Assembly: GCA_028564705.1 (NCBI GenBank)
Contig: JAPXFQ010002429.1
Span: 248,001 to 312,000, forward strand
Reading direction: 5' to 3'
Source of the DNA: Apricaphanius iberus
Taxonomy: Eukaryota; Chordata; Actinopteri; Cyprinodontiformes; Aphaniidae
DNA length: 64,000 nt
This document shows positions 11,870 through 22,419 of this stretch, one piece after another; the first letter of the stretch is position 1; the number at the start of each line of letters is the position of its first letter. Under the pieces are notes generated by a model that searched no databases, was not told where the DNA came from, and saw nothing but the letters and a program-made list of their open reading frames with translations. Position numbers and translations under genes: made by a program.

Positions 11870-14010
11870 GAGTCTTCTAAGTCAGTGAGTTTTAGATAAA
11901 CTATATTTCTAGTTAATCTCTGTAATTGTGGCTGATGAACACAAGATGAATAAAAGCTGGAAGCGAATTCACTTCACTTCACCCTGAACCTATTGTTTTT
12001 TTAATGATTGTTCCCTGTCAACATTTTTTTTTTAGTTGAATAACAAAACATTGTGACAATAAGGGTTAGAGAATTGTTTGAAATTCTTTATGGACTACAT
12101 CGTAATAAGCTGACTTTAACAGGGGTGTGTACAGTTTTATGTCTGCTAAGTAGTTCATTATTTGATGGACGCCAGGACTAGGAGATGTATAGAGATTACA
12201 AGAAACACCAAATCTTGCATCATACATGTAGAAAACAGGGAGGAGGGATTTTCACAGTTATACAGCAGAGAGGAAGGAGCTTAAGAAGGCATAAAATGAA
12301 GCACAGAGAAGCATTAATCATAAATGAGACATAGTGATGGAGATTTGTGGATTTGGAGAGCTTTGTGAACTCAGCAGCACTGCCTCTGCTCCATCCTGAA
12401 AAATGGATAACCTGGACAGAGTTGAACTCTGCTACCCTCAGCATCCGAACAGGTCCTGCAGGGGTCTGAGGCGACCTCACTCTGAGGCTTTCCTACTCTA
12501 CACACTGCTCTGCTTTATCACTGTGCTCACTGTTGCTCTGAATCTGCTGGTGATCATCTCAATTTCCTACTTCAGACAGCTGCAGACCCCCACCAACATG
12601 CTTCTACTCTCCTTGGCCTTATCAGACTTCCTGGTGGGGCTGCTGGTGATGCCGGTGGAAGCGATGATACTCATTGAGCCCTGCTGGCTGCTGGGGGATG
12701 TAATGTGTGCTTTGTCTTACATCATCAGCTTCACTCTCACTTCAGCCTCTGTGGGTAACATGGTTCTCATATCGATAGATCGCTATGTAGCCATCTGTTT
12801 TCCCCTGCAGTACTCCACTAAAATCACACGCAGCAGAGCTGAAGTGTCTGTGGCGCTCTGCTGGGTCTGCTCTCTTATGTATAACGGCTTCATCCTAAAA
12901 GACCATCTCAGGCAGCCGGACAGATACAACTCCTGCTACGGGGAGTGTCTGGTGGTCATCAGCTATATCCCTGGAACCATCGACCTTGTGTTCACGTTTG
13001 TTTTGCCTTGCTCAGTAATTGTTGTCCTGTACATGAGAGTGTTTGTAGAGGCGGTGTCTCAGGCTCGGGCGATTCAGTCTCGGGTTACTGCTGTCACAGT
13101 TAGAGTCACAGCAAAGAAATCTGAGAGGAAAGCAGCCAGGACTCTTGGTATCATTATATGCATGTTTCTGATGACTTTCTGTCCCTATTACTACCCGTCT
13201 CTTGCAGGACAAGACATCTCCAGCAGCGGTTCATCTTGGGCCATTGTGTCCTGGATGGTTTTTTTAAATTCCTGTTTGAACCCGCTCATATATGCCTTTT
13301 TCTATCCCTGGTTCAGAAAAAGTATTTCTTTGATAGTCACTCTGAAGATCCTAAAGTATGACCACTCTCATACAAACATCCTTTAAAAAGCCCCAAACAT
13401 GCCAGATATTAACGTATGTTTCACAACCAGAACTGTAATTTATCGCTATATATTAGCTAACACTGTCCAGCTGATGCAACAAGAAAGTTATCTGAAACTA
13501 GAGTAGGGCGTTGGGGAAAAGAAGGTTATCAAAATGTTTTTGTTGTTTTTTATTAAAAAGTCATTTGGAACTGTTATGATAAATAAGCATCCAGTTTTTA
13601 ATAAATTTTCTGTTTCAACAAAGTCTAAAGTATCAAATTTAAATAAACATAAACGAGTAATGAGTTGATTGATAAAGTTTGTCATAAACACAACATACCT
13701 CTTAAGCATTATGGGATATTACTGATAACAAGGTTAAGGCTAAAAAAGTGATACTTCCTTAACAAGAAATATTTTGATCTAAAAAGTTGTATTACATCAT
13801 TCATCTGTACCCATTCCAATAATAGCACAATCTAATGCAACTCAAGGTCAAACAACTGGCTGTAATCTCTTGTCCAAAAAGACTTAAACAATGGTAGCCC
13901 CATGTGTTGTCAGGCTTATTGAAATTTAAAAAACAGTTTTGATCAGTCTTTTTCTGTTCCTTAACAAAATACTGTAATTGATTTATTGACAAAAAAAAAG
14001 GTGAAACATT
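11870..14010. repeat. Segmental duplication copy A (contains a TAAR gene)
   Basis: This segment aligns along its length with 33550-35620. Shared flank landmarks are the gattggagtct / cattggagtct start, the block gggttagagaattgtttgaa upstream of the gene, and the acaaaatactgta block downstream. The coding part is about 96% identical by hand count; the flanks are less alike. Copy A has about 150 bp extra in the 3' flank (13490-13620), while copy B has an extra purine-rich stretch upstream at about 33935-34025. It reflects a tandem gene duplication, with later transposon build-up between copies. Confidence 0.8.
12403..13386 (+). CDS. Trace amine-associated receptor-like GPCR, copy A
   Basis: Intact single-exon class A GPCR of 327 residues, probably an olfactory amine receptor in the plasma membrane of sensory neurons. 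Seven hydrophobic segments are visible. Landmarks: N47 (1.50), D75 (2.50), C102 (3.25), DRY at 126-128, W154 (4.50), P202 (5.50), P261 (6.50) and an NSxxNPxxYAxxYxWFRK-type TM7 end at 289-306, the TAAR fingerprint. An N-glycosylation site lies at N16. The classical amine-binding Asp 3.32 is replaced by Ser109, but Asp194 sits at 5.42. The toggle position 6.48 is Phe259 (TFCP rather than CWxP). The ATG gives the usual short extracellular N-terminus. A near-identical paralogue lies at 34181-35164. The TAAR family call is firm; subfamily and ligand are inferred. Confidence 0.93.
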   Translation: MDNLDRVELCYPQHPNRSCRGLRRPHSEAFLLYTLLCFITVLTVALNLLVIISISYFRQLQTPTNMLLLSLALSDFLVGLLVMPVEAMILIEPCWLLGDVMCALSYIISFTLTSASVGNMVLISIDRYVAICFPLQYSTKITRSRAEVSVALCWVCSLMYNGFILKDHLRQPDRYNSCYGECLVVISYIPGTIDLVFTFVLPCSVIVVLYMRVFVEAVSQARAIQSRVTAVTVRVTAKKSERKAARTLGIIICMFLMTFCPYYYPSLAGQDISSSGSSWAIVSWMVFLNSCLNPLIYAFFYPWFRKSISLIVTLKILKYDHSHTNIL

Positions 14011-14584
14011 GCGGCTCGAGTTTACAACAGACAGAGGAATTATACTGTAGAAATAAAAGTAATATTACTGGTAACAGATATGTCTCACATCTCATACTCA
14101 TCCATCTAACAATAGAAACGTTTGCAAACAACCTTACTGGAAATTTCATCAGCTTTGGTTTATTATGTACCAAAATGATAAAGCAAAGTTCTAAGGAATC
14201 TGACGGAAGAATTAATGGGGAAAATATAAATAAAATAAGAAGACAGTAAAATATTAATTAAATAAAAAGATCCAATGAGATTAATTGTCTTAATAAAATG
14301 TTGTGTTGACTCTCCTAAATTCCTGTTTACATTATGAAGGCTCCCTAAAGATGTTAGGAGAGGTCCTCACTGCAACTAAAAAGATGATGCTGAAAAGAAG
14401 AGAACATTACACCAGAAAAAAAACAAAAAACTTTTTTATTTAAGACCAATAAAAGATAAAAATATGTGTTTTATTTGTGCAATACAGAGTGAGATTATTT
14501 TTATTTTTATTAACGTCATCACAGTCAGATATATACATACATTTTCTCAACAACTTGACTTTCTGCTACTCTGTCTCATATACA

Positions 14585-14650
14585 CAGACACACACACATC
14601 TATATATGTGTGTGTATATATTCTCATATCGATAGATCGCTATGTAGCCA

Positions 14651-14692
<42 letters not shown>

Positions 14693-14725
14693 CATGTGTG
14701 TATGTATGTGTGTATATTGTATATA
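14585..14725. repeat. CA/TA/TG compound microsatellite
   Basis: Alternating CA, TG and TA dinucleotide runs extend from about 14585 to 14725, with a long TA run at 14653-14688. The repeat is interrupted at 14621-14653 by a nonrepetitive 33-bp insert listed separately. Confidence 0.9.
14621..14653 (+). other. 33-bp exact TAAR coding fragment inside the microsatellite
   Basis: All 33 bases match the TAAR coding sequence exactly (12763-12795 in copy A and the same positions in copy B), in the same orientation. In the receptor this piece codes for [10 protein letters not shown], the end of TM3 with the DRY motif. It begins ttctcatatcg and ends gtagccatct. On both sides it is bounded directly by TA/TG repeat. 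The same reading frame continues through the microsatellite, but that frame is not a gene. It is most simply a templated patch copied into the repeat. Confidence 0.9.
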
Positions 14726-15184
14726 TATACAGCATTAAAAGAAGGCGATCTGCTTGTCTTTTATCATTTTCATTTTATAATTATTGTTTTGCATACATTT
14801 CCTTAGTATATCTGGATAGTTTATTACTGTTAATCCCATTGTGAATATTAAATTACACCAAGGTGTGTCTCTTTTATCATAGCCTCATGTATCACGGTTG
14901 CAGAAACAAAAGCCACACTAAAATCAATTCAGTATTCAGTTACTTATGATAGATTAAATGCGCTGAAGCTTCATTAAGTCGGAGCAGGGCATACCGATCC
15001 AAGATGCTCATCAGCGCCAATATGCAGTAGTGGTCAATGCGGTGTCTACTCTTTATATATGTCTATTGTTGTTTTCTGGCCTCTAAATCACCCCAGAACC
15101 GAACAAATAAACACTTCAGAAACGTTCTGAACTCCCACGGGAGTAGTATTAACGTTTTATAACAAAACATGGATAAATTATGAT
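14726..15184. other. No gene recognised
   Basis: AT-rich spacer downstream of the microsatellite. No open frame with a recognisable domain and no clear repeat end. Confidence 0.4.
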
Positions 15185-15325
15185 AAATGTTTCGGGGCAG
15201 ATAATGACCACTCCCATTGTATGGATATACACTGATTGTGAGTGGATATAAACTTCTGCTCAATGGCTCTAAACTTCTCTGGCTGAGTGATTGAACGTGA
15301 AAATAATGTCCAAAACGAAATCAAA
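15185..15325. repeat. Dispersed repeat, related to 37340-37500
   Basis: A block with gagtggatataaacttct followed by ggctctaaacttctctgg and a gagtgattgaac-like end has a diverged counterpart at 37340-37500 (gagtggatacaaacttct, ggctccaaacttgtctgg, gagtaaatgaac). The shared order suggests a small nonautonomous element. The family is not recognised. Confidence 0.5.
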
Positions 15326-15564
15326 ACAAAAAAAACTTCAGCTTCAGCTGGCCCAGAGAAATTAGCTAATATGCAGCAAACAATTGTCCTCTTGTTTATA
15401 ATGATAATTCTGACTTAACTCACCGGGAACTCAGAATTTCCCCTCTTCTTGAGAGAAGAAGGAATGGCTTTAGCTCGCCATGGTTTAGCTATAGCTTAGC
15501 TAATAGCTACTAGCTGGCTTCAGCTAATATACTTGCTCTGTTTGCCGGAATGGACATTTATGAA

Positions 15565-15955
15565 TAATCCATCCATCCATTTTCTTAACCGCTTAATCCT
15601 TAATGGGTTGCGGGGGGGCTGGTGCCTATCTCCAGCTGTCAGTGGGCGAGAGGCGGGGTACACCCTGGACAGGTCGCCAGTCCATCACAGGGCCACATAG
15701 AGACAGACAGCACAAACAACCATGCACACACTCACACCTAAGGAAAATTTGGAGAGATCAATTAACCTGACAGTCATGTTTTTGGACTGTGGGAGGAAGC
15801 CAGAGTACCCGGAGGGAACCCACACATGCACAGGGAGAACATGCAAGTAGAAATGCAGAAAGAGAAATGCAGAAAGACCCTGGGCCGAGATACAAACCCA
15901 CAACCTTCTTGCTGCAAGGCAACAGTGCTAACCACTGCGCCACCGTGCAGCCCTT
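15565..15955 (-). repeat. tRNA-like SINE / LINE-tail repeat common in fish
   Basis: Read on the minus strand it begins with gctgcacggtggcgcagtgg, which resembles a pol III box A (TGGCGCAGTGG), followed by a weak box B-like stretch. The body contains the familiar fish-repeat phrases ggttccctccgggtactc and cctcccacagtccaaaaaca, and it ends in a (ATGG)n-like tail (atccatccatt on the + strand). The exact family name is uncertain; the repeat nature is clear. Confidence 0.75.
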
Positions 15956-16003
15956 TATGAATAAAAGCCGGTAATTAACAGGACAGAGAATGGGATAGCT
16001 ATC

Positions 16004-17454
16004 CAGCGGCGTCGCCAGGCTATTTTACCGGGGCTTCAACCCCGGATGTTTTCACTCTAGCCCCGAATCAAATTTGATAGCCAGATTTCCCCCCAAAAAT
16101 CAATATTGCAGCTGCTTATCTATATATTGCTTAGTTTACATATCTGATTGACTCAGAGCACACAGCGGTATGGTCTCTGGATGATTATAACCTGACGTTT
16201 TTATTGTACCACGCCACGTAATCACCGTAACTGGACAAGAGGTTTCGGGGGACGTGCATGGAGCCGTGGATGTATGCACACAAAGTCATGAGTGCGACGG
16301 CAAATGTATCCTACATTCACTGACAGCGCGTCATGCAACTGCGGGCACGCCAGCTTTTATGCACAGGTACTCAGAAATAACCAAAAGTGAAAACCATACC
16401 AGACTGTATCACAAGAAGGCATTAAACCCAAGGAAGGACATAAAACAAATAATAATAAAGAAAAAAAAAAGAAGAAAAAAACAATTCCTTGCGACTTACA
16501 AAAACAGCAGTCCTAGAGAAAGCTGCCAAGGACTCATCGTTTTCCTGGCTGATCCCAGAGCGAGCAATGATCTGAGGTGAGTTTACAAAACTTACTGTTC
16601 CACTTTTTTAAAAGCAGACCCAGTGAGGTAAATGGAAAGAGTTGTCTGTAGATTAGATGCAAAGAGATATAGACTGCAACATGGAAACTGCTAAAAAAAA
16701 TTGTTGCATTTGATTCTGATTTTTTTTAATCAGTGGAGTTTAGTGTGGTCTTTTCCTATTGGCATTGTGGAATAAAGACGCATATCGTCCATGTTTATTC
16801 AGTTGGGCAAAAAGGTATTTGGCAGCCACCGATTATGCAAATTGTCCCACTTAAGATGAAAAGGTGTTTGATTTCATCATATGTACACTTCAGTTTTGAA
16901 AGACATAATAAAAAAGAATGCTGGAAATCACATATTAATATTTTTAAGAATTTATTTGTATAAAATAAGCATTTAGCAATTACAAACAAAATTCTGGAGC
17001 TCATCTGTTACGTCTAATGGAAGAAGTTCTTCTATGCTCCTCTAGGGCTGAATTGGTGCAAAAGACAGGTGTAGATTAGTTTTTGTCTCTCATAAGTGCA
17101 AAAAAGCCACAGTGCATACTCATTTATTTATCAGGTTTGTGCCACATACAATAAAACGTAGACAGTTTCAATAAATACATTAAATGCAACAGGCTACAAA
17201 ACTTTATGCACAAATTTTCAGTAGCACTTGCGATTTAGCACCATAGGCTTGTAAGTCTGGCCCCAACAAAAACTATTAATTCTCATGATCAAGTGAAAAA
17301 ATATTCAGGACCAATTGAAATTCACCAGAATGCAGGAAATGTTTGTTTTTTTCAAAAAAATGTTGGAGGGGGGGCCCAGACCCCCAGTTAAGTTGTGAAA
17401 TCTCCAACGTCTGGGCTGAGACCCCAATCTTTTCAAACCCTAAAAACGTCCCTG
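16004..17454. mobile_element. Nonautonomous hAT-like element
   Basis: The left end is CAGCGGCGTCGCCAGGC and the right end is AAAACGTCCCTG, so the outer bases CAG...CTG are inverted. An 8-bp flanking duplication with one mismatch (TAGCTATC at 15996-16003, TAGATATC at 17455-17462) fits the hAT target-site length. The 1451-bp interior has an ORF at 16254-16580 with no transposase similarity that I recognise, so it is nonautonomous. The left subterminal phrase ggggcttcaaccccgg is itself palindromic. Confidence 0.65.
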
Positions 17455-17548
17455 TAGATATCTACTCTAGGATCAGTATCTATAATGGCAGATAATGGTG
17501 AGTGATGCCTGATATTTACTGAAACTTTGCTAAGCTGAGCCCACTAGG

Positions 17549-18268
17549 GCTGGGCATTGTTTGAATTTGGACGTTTCTGATTCAAGTTCTGATTCCGATT
17601 CCAAACGATTCTCCATTCTGATTCTTTGAAGGGACAGGGTCATTTATTAATATTATTATTTTGTATATCTTAAATGCCCTAGCTCAGTGCTTCTCGGGGG
17701 GAGCCAGAGGACCCCTCTGGCCACCCCTCCACGCCTCCCGGTAGCCGAGGCTTTATATTCATGCCAACGCCGTTCTAGGAAAGCCTTGCCACTCTCCTTT
17801 CAGTCCCATTGTAACAAAATTTGGTTGCAGTTCCATCAGAGTTCCACAAGGGGCGATCACCAAGATGCAGGAGTCTATGGAGCTAGATGGCTAAATTAGT
17901 CTCTTCCACTCGATTGCCGTTGAGAAATCTAAGATCTGACATTAGGTTTTGTACGTTTATCATGGGTTATAAACCGAAAGTTGAATGAACGAGTACATAT
18001 GTCCTTTTATTTTCTTACAGGTTGAGTTGTTGTTGCCCATAAGTCGTTCGTATTTTGCTAATGACCGCTGATTGGTCAGTGAAGGACTGATTACGATCAG
18101 ATGTACCGCTCGACGGCATTATGGCATCTGAAGTGGTACCAGAATGTTAAGGCAGACTTTTTTGCCCTTTTTTACCTAAAAATTTTTTTTGGTGTTGTTG
18201 CTAGCAATTTTATCCGCCTATCAGTATGTATTTACTGTGAGATTTAAATAAAATATAAGGATTGCCAT
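17549..18268. repeat. Composite of DNA-transposon fragments
   Basis: Starts with tagggctgggcattgt, a hAT-style terminus. A matching inverted end, attgcccaaccctaa, occurs far downstream at about 20702-20716. The stretch between holds unrelated repeats and the solo LTR. Frames here (e.g. 17687-17899) have no recognisable domain. Whether the two ends belong to one element split by the LTR is unproven. Confidence 0.35.
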
Positions 18269-19910
18269 TGTTGGGTCTGACCCATGAATGTTGAGACTAA
18301 AACGGTCTGATTGTAAGATCAGACAAAACTTTATTTTCCCCCTCTGTGGCACGCCCCTTTTTCTCCCCGGCCACACCATTCTAACCAATAGCAGGACTAT
18401 CCGCTTCTTCCCCCTTTGAATCCGCTGAGCGCTGGATGATCTGCTGCATCAATTGGCTCGAATGCTAATCCCTCAAAACCGCCGAAGTTGTCCGCAGTCT
18501 GATTGGAGACAGATACGGGGAAAGGGGAGCGAAGTGCCCACACTCAGCATAAAAGTGCAAAAAAGCCATTGTTCCTCCTCTTCCAGCTCGTTTCTACAAG
18601 TGGGCAAGTTCTTTCAGGACTAAAAAAGAAGAGACCTTCCTCTGCAACACGTGTTTCTGGATTTTGTCCTCCCTTCCTGCAACCAAGCTCCTTCAATAGT
18701 TTGGCTGAACCCCAAACTATTTGTTCACTCCGCTGAACCTCTCTCCCTCTCTCTTTTTCTTTTTTTATCTCCTTGTTACGCTCCGTTTCCCCTTCGGGTT
18801 TTTCCGTCACAACCAAGGACGCGGTATCTTTTTTCTGCACCTGGAAGCTTCCTCTTTAAAGAAAAACTGTTGTCATTTATTCTATTTTCCAACCTGGGTG
18901 GAATGGATTAGAAAATTCTGTTTGTAATTTTATGCATGCATGATTCGTAACTTCAAGTTAGTCTGTGTCACTTGAGCGCTCCGTGGGGGAGTTCTATGCT
19001 GTGTTTCTAACTACGGGTAAATTTGTGAGCTTTGTACTTGTTGATTGTAAGTTTCCTGTTTTTTTTGTCCTTTATTAGTAAGCAAAATTGTTAGTCTAAC
19101 CAATTAATCCGTTAGTTTGATAGTAAGTGTGTGGCGTCATAGGCATTTGGGTCAGCACCCGCGGAGCGCCTGTCACGGAACCACAGTACGCAAAGGACAT
19201 TTTAATCCCTTTTCCTCCATATTTCCCAACCAGAGTCTTTATTAGCAGAAGCTAACTCACTGATAAGAGCAACGGGGTTTCTTTGTTAGAAAGGAACCAC
19301 AGGCCTCTTGTTTCAAGCTGAACAATAAGTCATAAAACAAAGTCATAAAACTCCCCTCGTTCTTTTTCAATGAGCTGCGCGTTCGCGTCATACACCGCCT
19401 CTTTGCGTGCACGCAAGGGGCTGCTTACGACGTCAGTACGAGGCGCCCCGTGACGCACCTAAGTGACGCCATCGCTGGTCGCCGTATTGCTCAGGCACCA
19501 GTCGTCTCATCAACCGTTCGGTATAAGTAGTGTTCTTATGTGTTATTTTAACTGTGTTTTTAGAATAAATTGGTTAAATTGAATCTAATCTTGGGTTTCT
19601 TTTATTCTGAGTGTGTCAGTCTGAATTACTGCAAGAATTCATGTCCTTCAGATAGGATCTTCCTGGTGTAATCACTAATAATTAATCAGTACAAGTGAGA
19701 TTATTGGTTGATAACTTCCTATTAATAAGATATATGTTTTTGCCAGATTTTTCTTTTAATAAATGAAAAACTGGATGGTGTCCCGATTAAATGATCTTCA
19801 GAATAATTAAACTACTAATTTACAATTATTAGTTAATATTCTCAGCATCAGCAGATAGATCATAGCAATTATCAATTAATTAAGTATTTTTAATTGATAA
19901 TTCCCCTACA
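18269..19910 (+). mobile_element. Solo LTR, 1642 bp, 4-bp target duplication CCAT
   Basis: Begins TGTTGGG and ends CCCCTACA, so the outer ends are an imperfect TGT...ACA inverted pair. It is flanked by CCAT on both sides (18265-18268 and 19911-19914). A TATA-like box (ggtataagtag) lies near 19520 and an AATAAA signal near 19564, giving a long U3, a short R and about 340 bp of U5 in + orientation. No gag or pol is attached. The 4-bp duplication is typical of gamma/epsilon-type retroviruses, so it is best read as an endogenous retrovirus solo LTR. Confidence 0.7.
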
Positions 19911-20039
19911 CCATAAAGCAGTATCTCTGGTTGTACGATCTGTAAGATGTCATTGACAGTTCAAATTACTTTTTAAAACAAATAAGTGACTCTAAAAAAT
20001 CTAACATCCAGCAATGTGTAATTCTTTTGCATCTACTTT

Positions 20040-20360
20040 CAAAAGATTTTTTCAAATTGCTAAACAAAACATTATATCCTGAGACAAGGGGATTTTGACG
20101 GGTATTGCTCCATAGACCTCCATTCATGCTGCAATCGCCATGAGAGCGCCCTCATATGAAACCAGAGTGGAACTGCAACTATGTTTACAGAGCAGTCCCT
20201 GCGAAGTTTTTAGTCAAAACTATAGAAAAGCCTGTCGGATTAGTGCGTGTCTGACAGGGTGGGGGACATGGCATCACAATGGTGGCTCTCCATCGTGATG
20301 TCCGTCAGCCATCATGATGGACGATGACATCGTTCATCGGCACAACCCTTATGCAGATAG
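20040..20360 (-). repeat. hAT-like terminal fragment
   Basis: The right edge is atcggcacaaccctta, that is, TAAGGGTTGTGCCGAT on the minus strand, a common fish hAT-style end. It is followed by a self-complementary ATCATGATGG / CCATCGTGATG region. No second end and no transposase are seen. Confidence 0.4.
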
Positions 20361-20719
20361 GTTAAACCTGCTAGCCATAGCGAGAAAATTCACAGAAGCA
20401 CATAAAAAGCCAAAAATAATGCCCACTCCAAAAAAAAATCTTAAGCTCAGCGAGGGGGCCAGAGATGTTTATTATTCGGGAGAATAATCCAACTATAAGT
20501 TCTGAAACGTCATGATGACGACCAGTGATAATGAAGGGTCGCATTAGAAAGAAGGAGATATTAACTCTGTCAGGGAAAAAACGCAAATGGGGCACTGCAT
20601 GAAGAGTCCTAACAAAAACTTTGACATGTCAAATTCCCTCTGACGATCTCGTTGTCCCTCGCAATGTTTTACTGTAAACATTGTCAACTCCCAATTTGGG
20701 GGATATTGCCCAACCCTAA

Positions 20720-20800
20720 TTCATATAGTTTCCATAGAATCTTTACTTGGAAAATATTTTATCACATTTTAAATATAATGTTTCAAAGTATATCGAATTG
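20720..20800 (+). repeat. Dispersed repeat paired with 25528-25612
   Basis: About 80 bp here (catatagtttccatagaatc, cttggaaaat, tttaaat, agtatatc) align with 25528-25612, which lies in the hAT transposase intron downstream. It is probably a left-over piece of the same hAT family on the other side of the gypsy insertion. The homology was judged by eye. Confidence 0.5.
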
Positions 20801-21734
20801 GCAAATGGAAGGACTCAGGGAAAGTAGGTGGCAACATCGTAGCTGGTCTTTTGATAAGAGAATCTGAATAAGTGTTTTTGGTCTTCATTCTTGTACCTGT
20901 GTAAATAGTTTTTACTCTGGAATCTTTGGACATTTTTCACTGTTTTGTACTGTTGAGCACAAGTCTGGGAGCATCGAGCACAATAAAGCACCAGTAACTG
21001 CAACGCGAGTAAGCCATCTTTATTGTGTGCCAAAGAACCCCATCACTAATGGTGTCTGAAGTGTGGTGGAATGGGATGACAAGTCTTGGGAAGAAACCTG
21101 CTCACCCTCCATGGATTTGATTGCGCTTGCAGGCAAAGGGAGACCAGGGCTGGAACACCGCAGCAGCAACTGCAGCAGACACCGAAGGGAATACGGAAAT
21201 CAGAGGAGGAAGGGAAGTCTTAGCATGTTCCTGGACCGTCTGGTGTGTCGACAGACCTGGTCAGGATGACGGAGACTTTCTGGACACCCAGCAGAGGAAA
21301 AAAATAGGTATTCTGCAGGAGTTAAACTGAGGGTGTCACTCCAACCTATAACCCCTCAGCAATCCCCTACTCAAAATTCAGTCCCTGGACCTGTGGCATC
21401 AAACCCCAGCTCTCCACCAAGTGAGGCAGGCAATACAATCACGGGGCCAGACCAGCCAAGGCCTAAGTCTATGTACCACACCCAGCCAAAGATTCTGCCA
21501 TATCAGGTGTGAGAAGACACTGAAAACTCCCTACACGATCGACGACATTCACCCGACCCACCTCTATGGCTCGACCCACTGCAGACGTACGTCCTTCATC
21601 ACAGGGTTGGACAGAGAGGTGCAGCTGTACAACATCCTCCAGGTACCACTCGCATGGGGACTGCACAACCAGCAACCGGTAGGTCCCTAATTTGCAACTA
21701 TTGTCAGCACCCTGGGCACAAGGCTTCTGTGTGC

Positions 21735-22180
21735 CTAACTTCACCTCTCGACTAATGCAGCAATTCCATGCTCAGCTGGGCATCAGGGCTGTGAAGACCA
21801 CAACCTATCATTTGCAGACCGATGGACTGGTGGAGAAATGTAATCAGACTCTGAAGAAATTGGTGTAAAGGTTTGTGTCTGATACAGGCAAAGATTGGCA
21901 TCGCTGGTTACCATTTCTCCTCTTTGCCTATCGTGAGGTTCCACAAACATCCGCTCGGTTCTTACCGTTTGAACTGCTTTTAGGCTGTAATGTCCAGAGA
22001 CCCTTGGATCTTCTGCGTAAATGCTGGGAAGGCCCTCCCAATAACGCCAAAAAGAGAGGTGTGGTGCAGTTCATCCTGAAGATGAGAGAACATTTGGCTA
22101 CCTACAGAGAAGAAGCAGAGGTTAATCTGCGGGAGGCACAACGAGCACAAGCTGTTTTAAAAATGGCAAGGAGCATATAA
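21735..22180 (+). pseudogene. Integrase C-terminal half of the Gmr1-type element
   Basis: The translation shows the last part of the catalytic core and the region after it. NFTSRLMQQF comes just before the expected helix; TYHLQTDGLVEKCNQTLKK carries the catalytic Glu in VEKCNQTL; then an in-frame TAA; then FLLFAYREVPQTSARFLPFE and LLLGCNVQRPLDLL. The first two catalytic Asp residues are missing with the upstream part. A TAA at the end of QAVLKMARSI closes the frame. The zinc-binding domain is absent. Confidence 0.75.
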
Positions 22181-22419
22181 CATTACCAGGAAGATGGGTC
22201 CGGTCACACATGAAGTCCATCATCCTGACAAGAAGAAGAAAAAACAGACTTAACACATCAACCTGCTGAAGGAATGAAAGGAACCACAGAGTCCTGCAGT
22301 CCAAGTAGGTCTTGTGTTGAAAGGAGATGAGCTGGTCAGGGGAAATCCCAGCTGGAATACCTTCACCCAGACTGCTACGCTTGAGCAGACTCATCTTGCA
22401 CAGGAACAAGCAATCCAAA

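Noticed and set aside
13012..13212. Minus-strand frames inside both TAAR genes (also 34790-34990)
   Set aside because: They are shadows of the conserved coding strand, present in both copies only because the genes are near-identical.
14464..14844. A 126-codon frame reading [10 protein letters not shown] followed by Tyr-Ile repeats, as a possible truncated receptor gene
   Set aside because: Only the 33-bp patch is receptor-derived. The rest is translated microsatellite and AT-rich DNA, with no membrane-segment pattern matching a TAAR.
18503..18927. Overlapping frames of 77-98 codons within the solo LTR
   Set aside because: They are pyrimidine-rich or purine-rich runs in an LTR U3 region with frames open on both strands; no domain.
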